Source: Mariniphaga sp.
Lineage (GTDB): Bacteria > Bacteroidota > Bacteroidia > Bacteroidales > Prolixibacteraceae
Direction of reading: 5' to 3'
DNA: 64,000 nucleotides
Assembly (NCBI GenBank): GCA_024636975.1
Contig: JAGXGA010000055.1
Span: forward strand, 186,001-250,000
The notes under the pieces were generated by a model that was not told the DNA's origin, made no database searches, and was given only the letters and a program-made list of their open reading frames with translations. A program made the position numbers and the translations under genes. How positions within the stretch are numbered: position 1 is the first letter of the stretch; each line of letters opens with the position of its first letter. This document shows, piece after piece, positions 61,936-64,000 of the stretch.

Positions 61936-62321
61936 TGGATCGGGACATTAGAAATTTTATTACCAGGATTTTGATCGCCGGCATTGTAATGATAATTCTG
62001 GGGTGGATTGTGTTCACATATATCATGCCTGGTAAGTATTTACAGGTTTTGCCCTGGATGCTGGCATTTTTTACACTTATTGCTATATTAACACATGCCT
62101 GGCAGGTGAAGCTGTCAAAAAAGAAGTTAAGTCAGTTTACCCGGAACAGTATGATTGTATCCATCCTCAGGCTGCTGCTTTACTCAGTTTTTGCTATAGT
62201 TTATTTGGCCAGTAATCAGGAAAATGCTGCTGTATTTGTGGTCTGTTTAATTTTTGTTTATTCGGTGTACACCATTTTCGAAGTATCAGAGTTGTCGCGG
62301 GTTGTAAAGAAAAGGCAGTAG
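61932..62321 (+). CDS. Membrane protein of the ATP synthase cluster
   Basis: A 129-residue protein with four hydrophobic helices (about 10-30, 38-56, 75-96 and 100-120). The position between atpZ and atpB is where Bacteroidota often encode a small AtpI-like membrane protein; sequence alone does not prove function. The start is ATGATG with the first ATG overlapping the atpZ stop; the 24-residue longer frame upstream is not hydrophobic in the expected way. Confidence 0.78.
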   Translation: MMDRDIRNFITRILIAGIVMIILGWIVFTYIMPGKYLQVLPWMLAFFTLIAILTHAWQVKLSKKKLSQFTRNSMIVSILRLLLYSVFAIVYLASNQENAAVFVVCLIFVYSVYTIFEVSELSRVVKKRQ

Positions 62322-62585
62322 GGGATATTCTCAAAACACAACTGTAAAAATTTCAAATCTCAATCTTCAAATCGCAAAAGAGGTATGGTTGGTTGAAGGG
62401 ATTTAATAGCAAATCGAATTAAATATATTTCCCTGATTCACCAAAAATCTCCATTCGGTTACCACCTGATTACTTTTCCATTTCAGCCGGATCTCGCTCA
62501 CACTCCTAATATTTTGCGAATAAGTGCCTTTTAAGTATTTTTATAATTATATATCAATTTAAGGCACCTGCTAAAAAAAATCGTT
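62322..62585. other. Gap between the membrane protein gene and atpB
   Basis: About 265 bp without a gene. Near 62525-62570 GTGCCTTTTAA and TTTAAGGCAC form a hairpin around a T/A-rich loop. The atpB promoter lies at the end. Confidence 0.45.
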
Positions 62586-62593
62586 TATTTTTG
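62586..62593 (+). promoter_or_regulatory. -7 element (TATTTTTG) of atpB
   Basis: Exact TAnnTTTG match. Transcription start near 62600 is 21 nt before ATG 62621 and after the in-frame TTG at 62591, so it supports 62621 as the start. Confidence 0.5.
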
Positions 62594-62620
62594 TGCATAC
62601 TCGAAAAACAGAAATACATC

Positions 62621-63736
62621 ATGCCTTTACCAGGAAAGTTGATTTTTGCGTTAATGCTGGTTGCTATTTTCCGGATACTTCCGGTTTCGGCACAGCCTGA
62701 TGCTGTTTATGAAAAACTTACTCCTGCTGAAGATCATCTGGAAGAAGAATTTGAAGCAGGAAAATTTGTTATTGAACATGTTCTCGATGCTTACGACTGG
62801 CATATTGCAAGTTTGGGTGATAAACATTTCAGCATTCCTTTACCTATAATTCTTTTCAGTAGTAATCCTGAGCTTCATGAAGGCAAAAAACTTCATGTAT
62901 TCATGTCGTCAAAATTCCATCACGGACATGATGACTACAAAGGATTTAGAATCTCACACACCGAAGAGCACAATAATAAAATTGTGGAGGTAAATGAACA
63001 GGGCCATGAAATAGGAAAACCCCTTGATTTATCGCTTACAAAATCAGTTGCAGGAGCCATCGTAACGTCAATTGTGTTATTGATATTGGTGTTCGCAGCA
63101 GTTCGTGGTGCAAGACGAAACAGTGGAAGGGCGCCATCCGGAATACAGAACCTGCTTGAACCGGTTATCGTGTTTATTCGTGATGAAATAGCCAAACCTT
63201 CAATAGGTCCGCATTATAAGAAGTTCATGGCCCCCTTATTAACATTGTTCTTTTTCATTTTGTTGAACAATCTGTTGGGGCTGATACCAATATTTCCATT
63301 TGGGGCAAATGTAACAGGGAATATTTCTGTTACCCTTGTGTTGGCGTTATTTACGTTTATGGTTACAACACTTAGGGGAAATGTCAACTACTGGAAAGAG
63401 ATTTTCAATCCGGATGTACCTACCTGGTTAAAATTTCCAATACCACTGATGCCTTTCCTTGAATTAACCGGCATGTTTACAAAACCTTTTGTTTTAATGG
63501 TTCGTTTATTTGCCAACATGTTGGCGGGGCATTTAATTATAACTGTTTTTATCAGCCTGATTTTTATTTTCAGCAATCTGATGGGACCGGCAGCAGGCTA
63601 TGGGGTAAGTCCTGTGTCGATTGCCTTTTCGGTTTTTATAATGCTGCTCGATGTGTTGGTTTCATTTATACAGGCATATGTTTTTACACTGCTTTCCGCC
63701 ATTTATTTTGGAATGGCAACAGCAGAACATCACTAA
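62621..63736 (+). CDS. atpB: F0F1 ATP synthase subunit a
   Basis: Membrane subunit that forms the two proton half-channels beside the c-ring. The 371 residues start with a signal-like segment (about 1-24, VSAQ), followed by an unusually large extracytoplasmic domain (about 25-130) rich in His, Asp and Glu, as known for Bacteroidota, then about five membrane helices. The essential Arg is in MVRLFANMLAGH (about 290). It is followed by the c subunit gene 22 bp later. Confidence 0.96.
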   Translation: MPLPGKLIFALMLVAIFRILPVSAQPDAVYEKLTPAEDHLEEEFEAGKFVIEHVLDAYDWHIASLGDKHFSIPLPIILFSSNPELHEGKKLHVFMSSKFHHGHDDYKGFRISHTEEHNNKIVEVNEQGHEIGKPLDLSLTKSVAGAIVTSIVLLILVFAAVRGARRNSGRAPSGIQNLLEPVIVFIRDEIAKPSIGPHYKKFMAPLLTLFFFILLNNLLGLIPIFPFGANVTGNISVTLVLALFTFMVTTLRGNVNYWKEIFNPDVPTWLKFPIPLMPFLELTGMFTKPFVLMVRLFANMLAGHLIITVFISLIFIFSNLMGPAAGYGVSPVSIAFSVFIMLLDVLVSFIQAYVFTLLSAIYFGMATAEHH

Positions 63737-63758
63737 TATAAATTTAAATTTAATTGTT

Positions 63759-64000
63759 ATGGTATTAGCTATTTTAGGCGTATTGCTACAGGTGGCCGAC
63801 GGAGCAGCCCAACTAAGTGAATTTGGAGCTGCTATAGGCGCTTCCTTCACAGCCATCGGTGCCGGATATGGTATCAGCCGTATCGGTGCCAGCGCAATGG
63901 AGGCAATTGCCCGTCAACCGGAAGCCAGCGGTGACATTCGTTCAAACATGATTGTTTCGGCGGCACTCATCGAAGGGGTTTCCTTCTTTGCAGTGATTGT
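63759..64000 (+). CDS. atpE: F0F1 ATP synthase subunit c (3' end outside window)
   Basis: About 80 codons are visible before the window ends. It is a two-helix hairpin: IGASFTAIGAGYGISRIG as first helix, the polar loop ARQPEASGD and a second helix with the ion-binding carboxylate E72 in ALIEGVSFFAV. The residue after E72 is Gly, and the first helix lacks the Gln of Na+-dependent rings, so proton coupling is expected. Confidence 0.95.
   Translation, partial: MVLAILGVLLQVADGAAQLSEFGAAIGASFTAIGAGYGISRIGASAMEAIARQPEASGDIRSNMIVSAALIEGVSFFAVI

Overview
The window is chromosomal DNA from a member of the Bacteroidota, most likely an aerobic or microaerobic environmental member of the Bacteroidia. 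Evidence: lineage-typical families (DUF4175, DUF4292, DUF4296, the MNPFKKLAG-type flippase), many lipoproteins with short Leu-rich signal peptides, weak Shine-Dalgarno sequences, and repeated matches to the Bacteroidota promoter element TAnnTTTG just upstream of genes. The placement is inference; I cannot name a species. There is no rRNA, tRNA, CRISPR array, intact insertion sequence or prophage.

Layout. 1-6.6 kb: anti-sigma ATPase and DUF4175 protein (minus), then response regulator-ruvB (plus) meeting a glutaminyl cyclase lipoprotein. 6.8-15.9 kb: mainly plus-strand genes (flippase, rpiB, Rrf2 regulator, hemW, dut, TPR lipoprotein, DUF4292, EnvC-like factor, VOC protein). 15.9-21.8 kb: a minus-strand sulfite reduction and siroheme operon (sirC-type, cysJ, cysI, YeeZ-like SDR, cobA), preceded by a Cys/Met-rich leader peptide and a strong intrinsic terminator that together look like a translation-controlled attenuator. 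21.9-33.0 kb: accessory metabolism and stress genes (acetyltransferase, glycosidase-like proteins, Crp/Fnr regulator with methyltransferase, OsmC, YceI, pirin, aldehyde dehydrogenase, GH2 beta-galactosidase). 33.1-33.7 kb: a DUF2281/PIN toxin-antitoxin pair. 34-42 kb: hemA-C-D-B-L-E-F on the minus strand, from glutamyl-tRNA to protoporphyrinogen IX. 42.1-56.8 kb: mixed genes including a YtcJ-like amidohydrolase, a radical SAM protein, a decayed AAA ATPase fragment, a penicillin acylase, a PEP-synthase regulator homologue, an ECF sigma/anti-sigma/Spy envelope-stress cluster, amidohydrolase-DUF4296, a corrinoid-enzyme activator and rlmN. 57-64 kb: kbl, DUF177-rpmF, fabH, bactofilin and the start of the ATP synthase genes (atpZ, a membrane protein, atpB, atpE cut by the window end).

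How the genes connect. Tetrapyrrole metabolism is a theme: the hem cluster makes uroporphyrinogen III, CobA and the SirC-type protein divert it to siroheme, and CysI uses siroheme to reduce sulfite with electrons from CysJ. HemW fits the same area.

The least ordinary signals are non-coding. One is the Cys/Met leader-peptide attenuator at 21.55-21.77 kb. The other is a pair of arrays, at 24.90-24.99 kb and 58.88-58.98 kb, built on an exact 11-bp period in which the unit polarity flips at the centre without losing phase. I do not recognise the arrays as any described element.
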